Shown here: positions 43,658 to 52,719 of the stretch, one piece after another
How the letters are laid out: every line of letters starts with the position of its first letter
Numbering within the stretch: position 1 is the first letter of the stretch
Origin: Chaetoderma sp. LZ-2023a
Taxonomy: Eukaryota > Mollusca > Caudofoveata > Chaetodermatida > Chaetodermatidae
DNA: 64,000 nt
Direction: 5' to 3'
NCBI GenBank assembly: GCA_034401795.1
Contig: JAVVLW010002894.1
Coordinates: forward strand, 26,001-90,000
Translations under genes and position numbers: made by a program
The notes under the pieces: model-generated
What the model saw: the letters and a program-made list of their open reading frames with translations, nothing else
Databases searched by the model: none
Told to the model about the DNA's origin: nothing

Positions 43658-44042
43658 GTTGTTGTCAGGTCAATGAGTAATAAGAGTGTAAACTCTAAAT
43701 GGGCATCTGATATCCCATCCGTGCTGGCATATATGTTAATGGAGGGGCTATCAAACAGGTGATTTACAGGTGTGAACAGGCTAGGACTGATAGCTTTCCA
43801 TAGGTTGCTGTTGGCACCTGGGAGATACTCTATCACATCCCGGCCAACTTCTACCAGTGAGCTGCTGTGTGCAGTGCCCGGAGCTTGATGTAGCACATCG
43901 GCGTGTGTGTATGTTGTGCCCCACCTCAAAGAGGACCCATTCTACATGGTACTGTACCACCCGTCTCCCCTCTAGAGAGGGTGAGATTATGTTCTCACCA
44001 CCGGAGAGCAGCAGTCGGACAATCGGTATGGTTATATGTCTT
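43654..44042 (-). pseudogene. Beta-rich protein of the block, frameshifted, no intact start
   Basis: The downstream frame (43,654-43,929) has EVGRDVIEYLPGANSNLW and SPSINIYASTDGISDAH. Upstream, a different frame (43,925-44,042) reads HITIPIVRLLLSGGE and VVQYHVEWVLFEVG. The two join by one indel near 43,925. No ATG precedes the upstream part; a TAA sits immediately before it. Strand-rich composition suggests a jelly-roll-like or other beta structural protein, without proof. It is divergent from the plus gene at 44,068 with about 25 bases between. Confidence 0.5.
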
Positions 44043-44067
44043 GTTTAAACCCCTCCTATAGCGTGCT

Positions 44068-45102
44068 ATGGAACCCATATTTGCTCACTCGACTGGTCTT
44101 GCTGACCTGGCAGATGTGTAGGCAGTTGATGCTGCCAAGGTAGAAGAGAGCGATGGCAAGTCATTCACCATACAGTAAGAAGCAAGCTCAAAGGCATTCT
44201 CCCTCCACCCCATTGGTGGTGATGGGGTGGAGCTGCTCACAGACCTCAAGGATGTGACGAAGGAGTGCCAGGGTCGCAACATAGATGGCCACAAGATCAT
44301 GTCTCGGTACGATTTCCCGAAGAGGAAGTACATCCTCAAGCCATTGATTGAGCTCTCGGATACAGAGGTGGCAGACATCAACACCCTAAATAACGACCTC
44401 AGCTTTCATCTGGTCAAACCCTATTCGAGCGGGGCCCCGCCGATGGCCCATGATGGCCTGCTATTGACCCTGGCAAAAAACCTGCAATTCATATTTGAGA
44501 AGAATGAAGTGTGGTCCCGCGCTGGACCTGGGGGTGACTGCCAAACATGGTTGCCCCTATATAGGCCTCCCGCAGACATTGACATAGGGGTTACTCCCCT
44601 CTCCACTGTTGTGAAAAAGGATGGGACAGTTCGAAAGCTCTACAATCAGGGATCATCCTTCCTCACCTACATAGGTGAAGGTGTCACACTGACAAGGGTG
44701 GGTCACCGGATCGGGGTTACAGGTGGAAAGCTCCTGCTGCGTCATCCATTCGATGGACCAGAAGAAGCTGTTAACCTCCAGGAGGGCACCCTACGGGTAG
44801 ATGGTGTGTCACATGTCTCCAAAGTCAAGGGTGCTGTTAAACTGCTTCAGCGAGTCGGACTCACTAGCCCGCAAATGACTCATATAGTCCTAGAGCTACG
44901 TTTCTTAGCCGGTGGCAGAGTGAAGCAGCTAGCCCCTGCCCCTGAGGGGATGAAATCACTATCGATCCGGATGGAGCAGGGCTCAATCTGGCACAGATAT
45001 TTCTCCAGGGGTTCACTCTGTTCAGTTTACTTCTTCATATATAGCCATGATTCTCATCATACTGCTCATGCTGGCGTCTACAGCAGTGGCACAGGGCACT
45101 GA
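44068..45102 (+). pseudogene. Largest plus-strand gene of the block, two in-frame stops near the start
   Basis: ATG at 44,068 gives MEPIFAHSTGLADLADV, then TAG at 44,119; TAA at 44,176 follows in the same frame. After that the frame is open for about 308 codons to 45,102. Segments include HKIMSRYDFPKRKYILKPL, DINTLNNDLSFHLVKPY, PLYRPPADIDIGVTPLS, GSSFLTYIGEGVTL and QMTHIVLELRFLAGG. A mixed alpha/beta soluble protein of about 345 codons that I do not recognise. In position and size it could be a capsid or DNA-processing gene. Confidence 0.55.
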
Positions 45103-45344
45103 GACTGCCATGATATTGGATGCCAAGTGGGCCCACTTCCTGGATAACCCCCCAGTACAATCCTTGGGTCGACCCCTTGCGGAGAAACATTTACGACCGC
45201 TTTCATCCACGTAAAGAGATCGAGTCTGTCTGCCACTTCTATGGGGTGGAGAGGGTAGGCCGTGGTTGTCTGCTGGGGACCCAGGCTGCTCAGCACCAGA
45301 TTCTGTGCGTAACATGTCAGAGTCTGCCGTGGTTCAAATGCTAA
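45047..45344 (+). pseudogene. Secreted, Cys-rich small protein of the block, frameshifted
   Basis: ATG at 45,047 starts a clear signal peptide (MILIILLMLASTAVAQ, cleavage after AVA) in one frame. Near 45,180 the sensible frame changes to that of 45,120-45,344, reading IYDRFHPRKEIESVCHFYGV and CVTCQSLPWFKC. One indel explains this. The mature part would be Cys-rich. Overlaps the previous gene by 56 bases and the next by 31. Confidence 0.5.
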
Positions 45345-45490
45345 TCACTTTAGCCTCCTCCCCAGTGAGCGTTGTCAAGGTAGATGGAAGCGCCTATTGG
45401 TGGTCCCATCATGCCGATGCGACTCTGGCAGAGACTACGTGTTTGTCTGAGCCTACACAGAATAGAGAGAGAGACCGGCCCTGTGGTTGA
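45314..45490 (+). CDS. Small hypothetical protein of the block, 58 aa
   Basis: ATG at 45,314, stop TGA at 45,488-45,490. Reads SAVVQMLITLASSPVSVVKV and VDGSAYWWSHHADATL. Last plausible frame before the terminal repeats. Weakly supported. Confidence 0.3.
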   Translation: MSESAVVQMLITLASSPVSVVKVDGSAYWWSHHADATLAETTCLSEPTQNRERDRPCG

Positions 45491-45549
45491 TGGCGATCAG
45501 TGATGTATATCACTGTGGAGGCTTGTCTCTAAATGGGCGTTCAGACCCT

Positions 45550-45925
45550 GGTAGTAGTAGTGTGATACTACCTCCCTGGCAGCCATTCAGCGATCCGTGG
45601 TGGCCCCCGCAACCTATGCCCCAGGGATTGAGAGGGCGGTGGTATCATTAGTAGTAGTGTCAGGATTAAATTGATACAACCTCCCTCGTTCGGCGATCCG
45701 TGGCCCCCACCGCCCTCTCAATCCCTGGGGCCTCCATTTAGAGGCATACCAACCTCCTGTCTCAACAACCCTGAGCCTCCATCTAGAGGCATACACCAAC
45801 CACATGTCTCACCAACCTATGCCCCAGGGATTGAGAGGGCGGTGGGGGCCACGGATCGCCAAACGGCGGCCAGTTGAGGGAGGTGGTATCATTTTGACCC
45901 CGACACTACTACTGTATATAATCGT
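45550..45925. repeat. Complex inverted repeats at the right end of the virus-like block
   Basis: 45,692-45,730 and 45,822-45,860 are perfect 39-base inverted repeats (GGCGATCCGTGGCCCCC ... and complement) around a 91-base loop. Outside them, GATACAACCTCCCTC on the left matches the complement of GAGGGAGGTGGTATC on the right. A third partial copy with CAGCGATCCGTGGTGGCCCCC and GGGATTGAGAGGGCGGTGGTATC lies at 45,569-45,650. AGTAGTAGTGTCAGG motifs recur, inverted at 45,900-45,915. A palindromic terminus like this suits a hairpin or terminal repeat of a linear DNA element. Confidence 0.85.
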
Positions 45926-45950
45926 ATATAACATAATGAAATGTGTTGCC

Positions 45951-47120
45951 ATCTCAATCAGTTAATCCCCAATTAGACACCTTGCATTCTTTGCATTGTG
46001 AAACAATATCATACTTATATAGGAGCTGACAGGGGGTGGGGGTGTTGGCAGGGGGGTGGGAGATTTTGTATTATAACACGTACGAGGCAGCAGCATCTCA
46101 GTTAAATTGATTTCCAACTGTTCAAAAGTTACATATACCCATATATAGAGTCCAACTCATATTAACAGACCATCCAAAGGAGAATAGAGCTTCTCACTTA
46201 AACCTTTAACACTCCAATTCTGTACCCCTGGAATGACTAGCTCGGTACCTGAGCCAGTCGTTACAGTGATAAATTAAAAAAAAATTCTCTTGGTCTGCAT
46301 ATGGACATTTTCTATGAGAAATTAAAAAATTTCTTCAACCACTTTGAGGGTTAGAGTTATATTGTACCCAGACATAGCAAGAATACTGCATCAGTGACAA
46401 AGGCTGCAATGGTGTTTCGAAGTGTTCATTTGCAGGCCAAAGAGAAAACTATTTTTGAAAATGTATCACTGCCAGTCATTCCAGTGATACATTTTCATAA
46501 AATAGTCTTTACTTGGCCTGGAAATAGACATTCCCTGATCAAAATACATGTCAATTTTCAATCAAAGAGTAATTATAAGTTATGTTTTGACATATTTTTA
46601 TGCAGTAGAAATTATTCATGATTATTTAATGATTTAATTTTTAATCATATAAAGTCACGATTTAAAAATTTTTCCATTTAATCACATAATTGTGAAAGCT
46701 TACTCTTGGCCTGCAAATGAACATTTAATAAGTATATATGTATTTTAACCCGACCCTGTTTGACCATTAAATGTTGAATATTGCATTTATTTATTTTGAC
46801 AAGCTTTCACACATACCGTACAGCTCGTAAATAAGTCAACATGTTTACAAAATAAACTAAAAATATGTTAGTGGGTGCAATTTTGAACACGATGTGCGAA
46901 ATATTCTTTTGAATATTTTGGACCTAATTCGATGATTGGAAGCCATTTATGTTCAAAATATTCAACTGACCCTTCCTTACTAACTAACATGTTTATGATT
47001 TTGTTCTGGAAAAATCTATTTATGAGCTGTATTGGAAATATGCTTCAGGGCCATTTTATGTTTTCTTATTTATCATTCCAGGTGAAATAAGCAAATAAAT
47101 CAGAAGTATCATTTTCGCTT
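45951..47120. other. AT-rich DNA with decayed MITE cores
   Basis: Type 1 cores at 46,225-46,300 and 46,428-46,530, the latter with perfect arms around CACTGCCAGTC-ATTCCAGTG, and a type 2-like palindrome at about 46,905-46,970. No gene recognised. Confidence 0.5.
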
Positions 47121-47122
47121 AG

Positions 47123-47310
47123 TCATGTCACCTATACCAGGTGAGAATAAACATGCACCAGACAACGCAGACTCTGACGCTGATACTAACACAGTGGATA
47201 ACGTCTCAATTCCTGACTTTGTGCTCAATGTAGATTCAAGTGATGATGACAATAATGATGATGTGCCTGGAGGGGAAGCAAATGCATATATGTATCAACC
47301 ATTGTCACAA
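47123..47310 (+). CDS. Candidate host exon with start codon, acidic protein
   Basis: A TTTCGCTTAG acceptor-like site precedes ATG at 47,125. The frame gives MSPIPGENKHAPDNADSDAD..., a long acidic SSDDDNNDD stretch and YMYQPLSQ, then a CAA|GTACGT donor at 47,310/47,311. It ends in phase 0, as the candidate exon at 50,722 begins. PYxxEPL-like motifs after acidic N-termini are known from some invertebrate nuclear proteins; I do not claim an identity. Could be chance. Confidence 0.4.
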
Positions 47311-47430
47311 GTACGTGCATCCTATTTGAGCAATTTAGTCAGCCTTTACTCATCAGATTCACCAAAGATGATACAGTTCACCTTAATGTTTGTATAAGTA
47401 ATAGATAGTAAGTGTTATATCTCTGGACCT

Positions 47431-47519
47431 GCTAAATGTTTTGAAAACAATTTGACTGAAAGTTGTTGGTGGCTAAGCCACCAACAACATTCAGTCAAAT
47501 TGTTTTCAAAACATTTAGC
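47431..47519. repeat. Near-perfect 44-bp hairpin (core type 3)
   Basis: GCTAAATGTTTTGAAAACAA... through TTGTTGGTGGCT pairs with its complement with one mismatch and a one-base loop. The same arms recur at 57,893-57,973 and 58,135-58,217 inside the hAT transposon. Confidence 0.9.
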
Positions 47520-47589
47520 AAGTCAGAGTTTTTTGTTCATTGAAATTGTTGTTTGGTGGCTTGCAATAGAGAAACAGTTAAAGGGGATC

Positions 47590-48310
47590 ACATGCGAAAA
47601 TTAGATTTCAATAAAAAAACTAAAAATTAAATATTTTATCCTATTTTATAAATGAAAAGGAAGTTGACAGATTTTTACAATCTCTATCATTGTTAAAACG
47701 TTTGTTAATGTCATGCATTTTGACATACCATAACATTCATGGTGTGATGTTATCATGTGAATCTTCAAACACGTGGATTAAGATTGTGCCACACATGTTT
47801 TCAGGTTAGAAGAAACTAGTATTTAACCCTTTAACACTAATATCAGCCAAAAATGGCATCTGCAGTGGTCTTGAGAAATGTCCATTTGCTGACCAAGAAA
47901 ATAATATTTTTGAAAATTTACCACTGGAATGACTGGCTCGATAACAGAGCCAGTTATTCCAGTGGTAAATTTTCAAAAATAGTATTCTCTTGGTCTGCAA
48001 ATGGACATATTTTGTGAGAAGATTTAAATTTTTTGAAAAAATTTAATGGTGAAAGGGTTAACAAAGTTTGTACCATGACATCATGAGTGTTTCTCTTGCA
48101 TCTTATTAATCTATGTCTGAATAGGCCATTGTGAGCTATCAATCATCTACCTTTTACACGACATCAGCCCACAACAATCATTCACGCGATAACGTCACTA
48201 CTTGATTCTCATGACGAAATTGAAGAAGATAACATTCTGTGACGAAATTTTAAGGAATTCGAAAATATGTAAATAATATATTTTGTGTAAAGTATACAAA
48301 AGCATCATTT
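47590..48310. repeat. Dispersed repeat R1, copy 2, with a MITE inserted
   Basis: Matches the outer parts of 19,190-21,690, including CACGTGGATTAAGATTGTG and AAGGAATTCGAAAATATG. The MITE at 47,823-48,061 interrupts it at a different place from the hAT-type insertion in copy 1. Confidence 0.65.
47823..48061. mobile_element. Full-length TTAA-flanked MITE, core type 1
   Basis: TTAACCCTTTAACACTAATA at the left and TTTAATGGTGAAAGGGTTAA at the right. The central palindrome, TTTGAAAATTTACCACTGG... and complement, exceeds 40 bases per arm. The best-preserved member of the family in the window. Confidence 0.85.
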
Positions 48311-50115
48311 TCTATAGCTCAGCAACAGTGCCCAGTCAAATTAGTTTCAAAATATTCAACAGAATGTTTATTAAATAGTAAAGGCATACAATTCGCAACA
48401 ACTGTACAGAAGTTCCTGACAGACTTAGCTGTGTCATTCATTACGTAGTTGATTGTGACATCAGCCTACATGAGATGTAATTGATTATGGCATCAATAAT
48501 TAGAGCTGGGCAGTATTGACATTTACAAGACAGTATCGGTACCATGAAAAAATACTGCGGTACCACGGTATACCGTCATCTGAGGTCGAGGCATGCCGCG
48601 AAATTAGAACAAATTTTTTTCATTTCCTTTTCACTTCCATCTCCAATCAACGGTAAATATAGGTAAAATAAATAAATCGGCTTTCTGATTTAGAGAAGAA
48701 AAACATTATGGCTATTGCGACTGTTTAGTTTCATGACTTTATTAGGTCACTATTTTTATTGACATAATATCTTTCACGGGAATATCGGTCAAAGTGTGTG
48801 GTCGACTCGCTAACTATAACCCGCTGTTTGAGACATTGGAGCACGCTATTTTCAATCTGGATTGTTCTTGCTATTAATGCGTGCGACCAGCAAACGGTAA
48901 ATTTTATATTGGCAGTCGAGCGCGTTGATAAACAGAGTCCAGACAAAATACGCGAGTATTTACACGAGGTCAGTGTTGTACTCTTTTATTTCTGTTGGAG
49001 TCGTATATTCGGTTACTCGCGAAAACAGGCCTATACACATGCATATAACACGACATTGAATATAGCCGGTTCCAAAGCTTCTGATAATTACCGAGTACCC
49101 GATGTGCAGACTCGTTACTCGCCATGCTTCACGTGAACAATGCGTGTAAATAGCTATTTCCACGAACTTCCGACGTGTAGCCAGTTGAAAAATGAATTAC
49201 AAAAACTAAAACACTATAATTTTTAGGTGTCGTTACTTAAACTGGATTTAATCCTTAAAGAAATTTCTTAAAACAGGCCAGAAAAATAAACAAAATGACT
49301 TCAAAGCTGCTCGTTGTTAATAAATTAGCATGTGATCAAAATGGCGCGAACAAATACTACGTTTTAGTAGATTTTCATTGATAAATTCAGCAATGTATTT
49401 TCCCACGGTCTAGTTCATAAACAACCAATCAGACACGTCTTTGCGAGATTGCTGTTGCGTTTGAATAGCACGCAGTTTGTACGCTATTTTGTTATTCTAG
49501 CCTGTTTGTTCGGTGACAAAATGCTTGGAGTAATAAATTCCAATGGCAGTAACAGCACCCAGTCGAATTAGTTTCAAAATATTCAACAGCATGTTTATTA
49601 AATAGTAGACATATGCAATTCTTACAACATATCTGACTATTAAAAGGTACAGATGGGCCTAATAAAATCATTTATGATGTAATGATTATGACATCATCCT
49701 ACACGCCGCTTAGCTGATTATGACATCATATGAAGTCAAATCATTGATGGATACTTTGGAAAGGTGAATTGTATTGGGGGATGTGTCATGTTGGGAACTT
49801 GGGGATGTATTCATGTTTGGTGGAGGATATCAACCTTCAGCTGACCCGTGTTTTGTTTAATTTTGTACAAGTATATATATAATAACGGGTGTATACATTT
49901 TCTAAACAGTTTAGCAACAGCTTCCAGCAACTCTGTTTTCAAAATGAATTGCACTAGTTTCTTACCGACAGTCTCTCAGTCAATCATATGACGTCATAAT
50001 CAACTATGTCACATGTAGGCTGATGTCATAATCAATTACGCCATTAGTGACGTGATTTAGTCTGTTACGAACGCTTAATAATCCATCAAGTTGTACAACG
50101 TGTATGTCGTTACTA
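48311..50115. other. Noncoding DNA with MITE halves and a hAT-like end
   Basis: Type 2 half-cores at 48,327-48,370, 49,545-49,595 and 49,900-49,950. TAGAGCTGGGCAGTATTGAC at 48,510, followed by GGTACC/GGTATACC motifs, resembles one end of an old hAT element. 49,640-49,760 repeats sequence seen at 4,610-4,720. No gene recognised. Confidence 0.5.
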
Positions 50116-50370
50116 TTTAATAGACATTCTGTTGAATATTTTGAAACTAATTTTACTGTTGCTGCCTATGGCAGTAACAGCACTCAGTCAAGTTAGTTTA
50201 AAAATATTCAACAGGTTACCCGTGTGTATCAATAGTTTTCTGGAAATTGAGATTCAGAGAGTGCAGGGATCGATTGATCCAAACATGGGCAACGCATTGG
50301 TGGAGCTTAGCTAGAGATGGATGCGGCATAGCTAAAGTTGGATTACTCCATTGTGGAGTGGATTTATAAA
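50116..50370. repeat. Type 2 MITE core and a dispersed-repeat copy
   Basis: Palindrome TCTGTTGAATATTTTGAAACTAATTTTACTG ... and complement at 50,127-50,213; 50,255-50,370 repeats the sequence at 6-152. Confidence 0.6.
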
Positions 50371-50721
50371 TGGTCTATGTTTGATCTCATTTCTGAATCC
50401 CAGTATTTTCATTTAATGCATCTGTATACAAATTCTTGAATATTTCGAAAATAATTTCACTGACAATGTGATGGATGGTGTTTGGTCTTTTACATGGTAT
50501 TCTTATACATTGTAGTATGGGCATGTATCACTCAATATAACTGTGGTTACATTAGTTTTGAACACGTCAGAACAGTTTTGGACAATTTAGGACAGGTTTA
50601 AACTTTTTTGAACACATTTTAGACAGATTTTGGACAATGTCCGCTCAAAGTTAGTTTTGGACAGTCGACAATCCAACCGTGATCAGTAAATAACCCTAGA
50701 ACATTTATTTTGTCTCCAAAG

Positions 50722-50934
50722 GATCCTGATATGGAGATTGAGGGCTACAGTGCCCCTGAACGACCAGATTCACCTGTTTCTATAGACCCTGTATCGTCAG
50801 GTGACACGGCTAATGATGAGGGTGGTGTCACTGTTAGTGCTGCTGAAGGGGCTGTCTCTGACATTGATTCGGACCAGATGATACTTCAAACACTCCAGCA
50901 ACAGGAAACATTTCCAGCAGCTCCAGCTGGTCAG
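50722..50934 (+). CDS. Candidate host internal exon, acidic protein
   Basis: TTTTGTCTCCAAAG acceptor, 71 codons in phase 0, and a CAG|GTATGT donor at 50,934/50,935. Reads DPDMEIEGYSAPERPDSPVS..., acidic and Ser/Pro rich, ending QQQETFPAAPAGQ. Phase and composition fit with the candidate exon at 47,123-47,310. If so, the DIRS element downstream lies in an intron of this gene. Confidence 0.45.
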
Positions 50935-51633
50935 GTATGTAAAAAAAATGTAACCCTTTGGTTAGTGGTTCACGCCTTGGCTCAGGTTCACTTTGCTGCA
51001 TGCATGATGTTAGTTCTTGCACATTTCAGTAGTTCACACTATCACATTTGTCTTCCTCCAGCAGTAAAAATCCATGCTCTGAAGAGTTGGCTTGTGCGAT
51101 TACGTGATTAAATCGAAAATCGGGACTGTTCTTTAATCGTGAATTTATATGATTAAAATTTAAATAATCGAAAATAATTACTATTTTCCACTGTATAAAA
51201 TATTTCAAAATGTTACTTTTAATTACTGTTTAATGCGAGCGGTCACAAAATTTTACATTCTACTCATTGAATGTATGTCCATTTGCATGCTAAGAGAATA
51301 CTATTTTAGAAAATGTATCACTGGAATGACTGGCTACATCTTCAAAAATACTCTATTTTGCCTGCAAATGGACATGTCTAAACACCATTGCAGCTTTCGT
51401 CATTGATATACCTTTGTTGTTATAATCTGGGTAATTTTTGTCCAAGCTGATTAATCCAGTAATCACGATTATTCTTAAACTAATCGATCATAATTACTCA
51501 AAGAATAATCGCGCAAGTCTACTGAAGAGACTGATGCAAGCTGTCACATCCAGTTAAAGGTAAGGTTACCGGTGCAGGCTGAGAGAGTTTGGGTAACCTA
51601 GAATAGATTTGGTAGTTTATTATCACGCCAGGT
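50935..51633. other. AT-rich DNA with a decayed type 1 MITE
   Basis: 51,285-51,375 carries AGAGAATACTATTTTAGAAAATGTATCACTGG and part of its complement. AATCG/CGATT-rich stretches at 51,100-51,180 and 51,430-51,510. No gene recognised. Confidence 0.5.
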
Positions 51634-51647
51634 ATTCTCCTTCGATC

Positions 51648-51804
51648 AATACTCACCATTCTGTTACTTCTGATATACAGCTGGCCTTGACAGCGGCTCT
51701 AGGATTATAGACTTAGAAAGCTTTACCGACTCCTGGGAACCGGGTACTCGGCTCCCAACTGCCGAGTACCCGTTTACCATAGAGCTCATTCTTGTTTGCA
51801 TAGC
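51648..51804 (+). repeat. DIRS left inverted terminal repeat
   Basis: Begins AATACTCACCATTCTGTTAC and runs to GCATAGCAAC; reverse complement of 61,858-62,015 with few differences. It contains an internal stem CGGGTACTCGG...CCGAGTACCCG at about 51,741-51,771. Confidence 0.93.
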
Positions 51805-51921
51805 AACAAGAGCAATACATGCTTTCTGCATTGAGGATTTTAGTGTTTTTTGTGAAAGAAAATCTACGTCTTTAATCTGTGATAGTTTGTGTGTTCGTGA
51901 AAGGATTAACTAAAGGATACT

Positions 51922-51948
51922 ATGGAGAATACCACCGAAGATAACCAG
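51922..51948 (+). CDS. DIRS gag, predicted short first exon
   Basis: ATG followed by MENTTEDNQ and a CAG|GTTGTA donor. Phase 0, joining to GCC at 52,720 after TTATGTTATAG. The second DIRS element has the same design (17 codons ending in Gln, then CAG|GTGTAC), which supports a real spliced leader exon. Confidence 0.4.
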
Positions 51949-52719
51949 GTTGTATCGTTCTTTATTATCCATAGTTAAAAGACTTAGGTCTCTAAATTTC
52001 GCTGTGTCGCATGTTCCAATTTCTGATCCCATAGAATCTGGGACGTGTGCTAACAACGATATATGCCAGACGATCGCCTTCTTTAACCCCCAACAGGCGA
52101 TCAGCAGATATGAAAATAGGTGTTATGCTACGGTATTTCTAACACGAATATCGGCTGACGTCGTTCTCCGTAGGATCCGAGCGGGTGACGTCACACCCGG
52201 TCGCTCGGATGTTTATGTGAAGAAAAATTTTTCATTAATTCGCGCATCTTGTTCTGGGTGCTGCGTACTAAAAATGGTACCGGAAACTTTAGAATGATCA
52301 AGTTTACGTGCGATCACGATCGGTTTGCAATGATCGGTGGTTTCAAAATTCTTGAGTAGATGCGTGGTCTGCGGTTTTACCGTGTGATACAGCAGTTTGT
52401 TATACATTTTGTTGTTTTCTTCACATATCGTGCTGCTTTCGTTAGGAGTATAATTTATATTGATTAGTAAATATACCCTGAATGCTATGCGATATGATTC
52501 CTGGAGCCGTTACACATCCTGGAGGATCTATTATGGGTGTGTTTAATGCCCGCCTCGTTCTTGTCGTCATAATCAATGCGATCTTTGTTGTAACGTGGTG
52601 GGGTGGGGTGCGGGAGGGTTACAGTTAATTTATGAGTCAAATTATTTGAAAATTAATTGTCTGCCTTCCATCCGGGTCTCGTTCCGCTTGTTTATTGTAG
52701 GTTTGTGCTTATGTTATAG

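Larger units (their letters stand above)
38950..45950. mobile_element. Endogenous virus or virus-like DNA element, decayed, unassigned family
   Basis: Seen: GC-richer DNA than either flank, no introns, about 14 small frames packed on both strands, a stop-to-start gap of only two bases (39,405/39,402), one ATGA overlap (43,654-43,657) and other overlaps. It also has a P-loop ATPase fragment, several membrane or coiled-coil proteins, and inverted-repeat DNA at the right end. Known: such packing is typical of large DNA viruses and Polinton-type elements. Missing: polymerase B, integrase, protease and recognisable capsid genes. Inferred: a truncated, mutated integrated copy of a virus-like element, the left end lost inside the ATPase gene. 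Many stops and frameshifts show that it is dead. Confidence 0.7.

Noticed and set aside
38950-45950. Bacterial contamination or a bacterial operon
   Set aside because: Packing looks prokaryotic, but TAG, TAA and TGA interruptions and frameshifts affect most of the genes, and the flanks are continuous eukaryotic repeats.
38950-45950. Canonical Polinton/Maverick
   Set aside because: No polymerase B, retroviral-type integrase, adenovirus-type protease or long simple terminal repeats were found, so the name is not justified.
48798-49136. 112-codon plus-strand frame
   Set aside because: No domain, splice sites or codon pattern; lies between repeat fragments.
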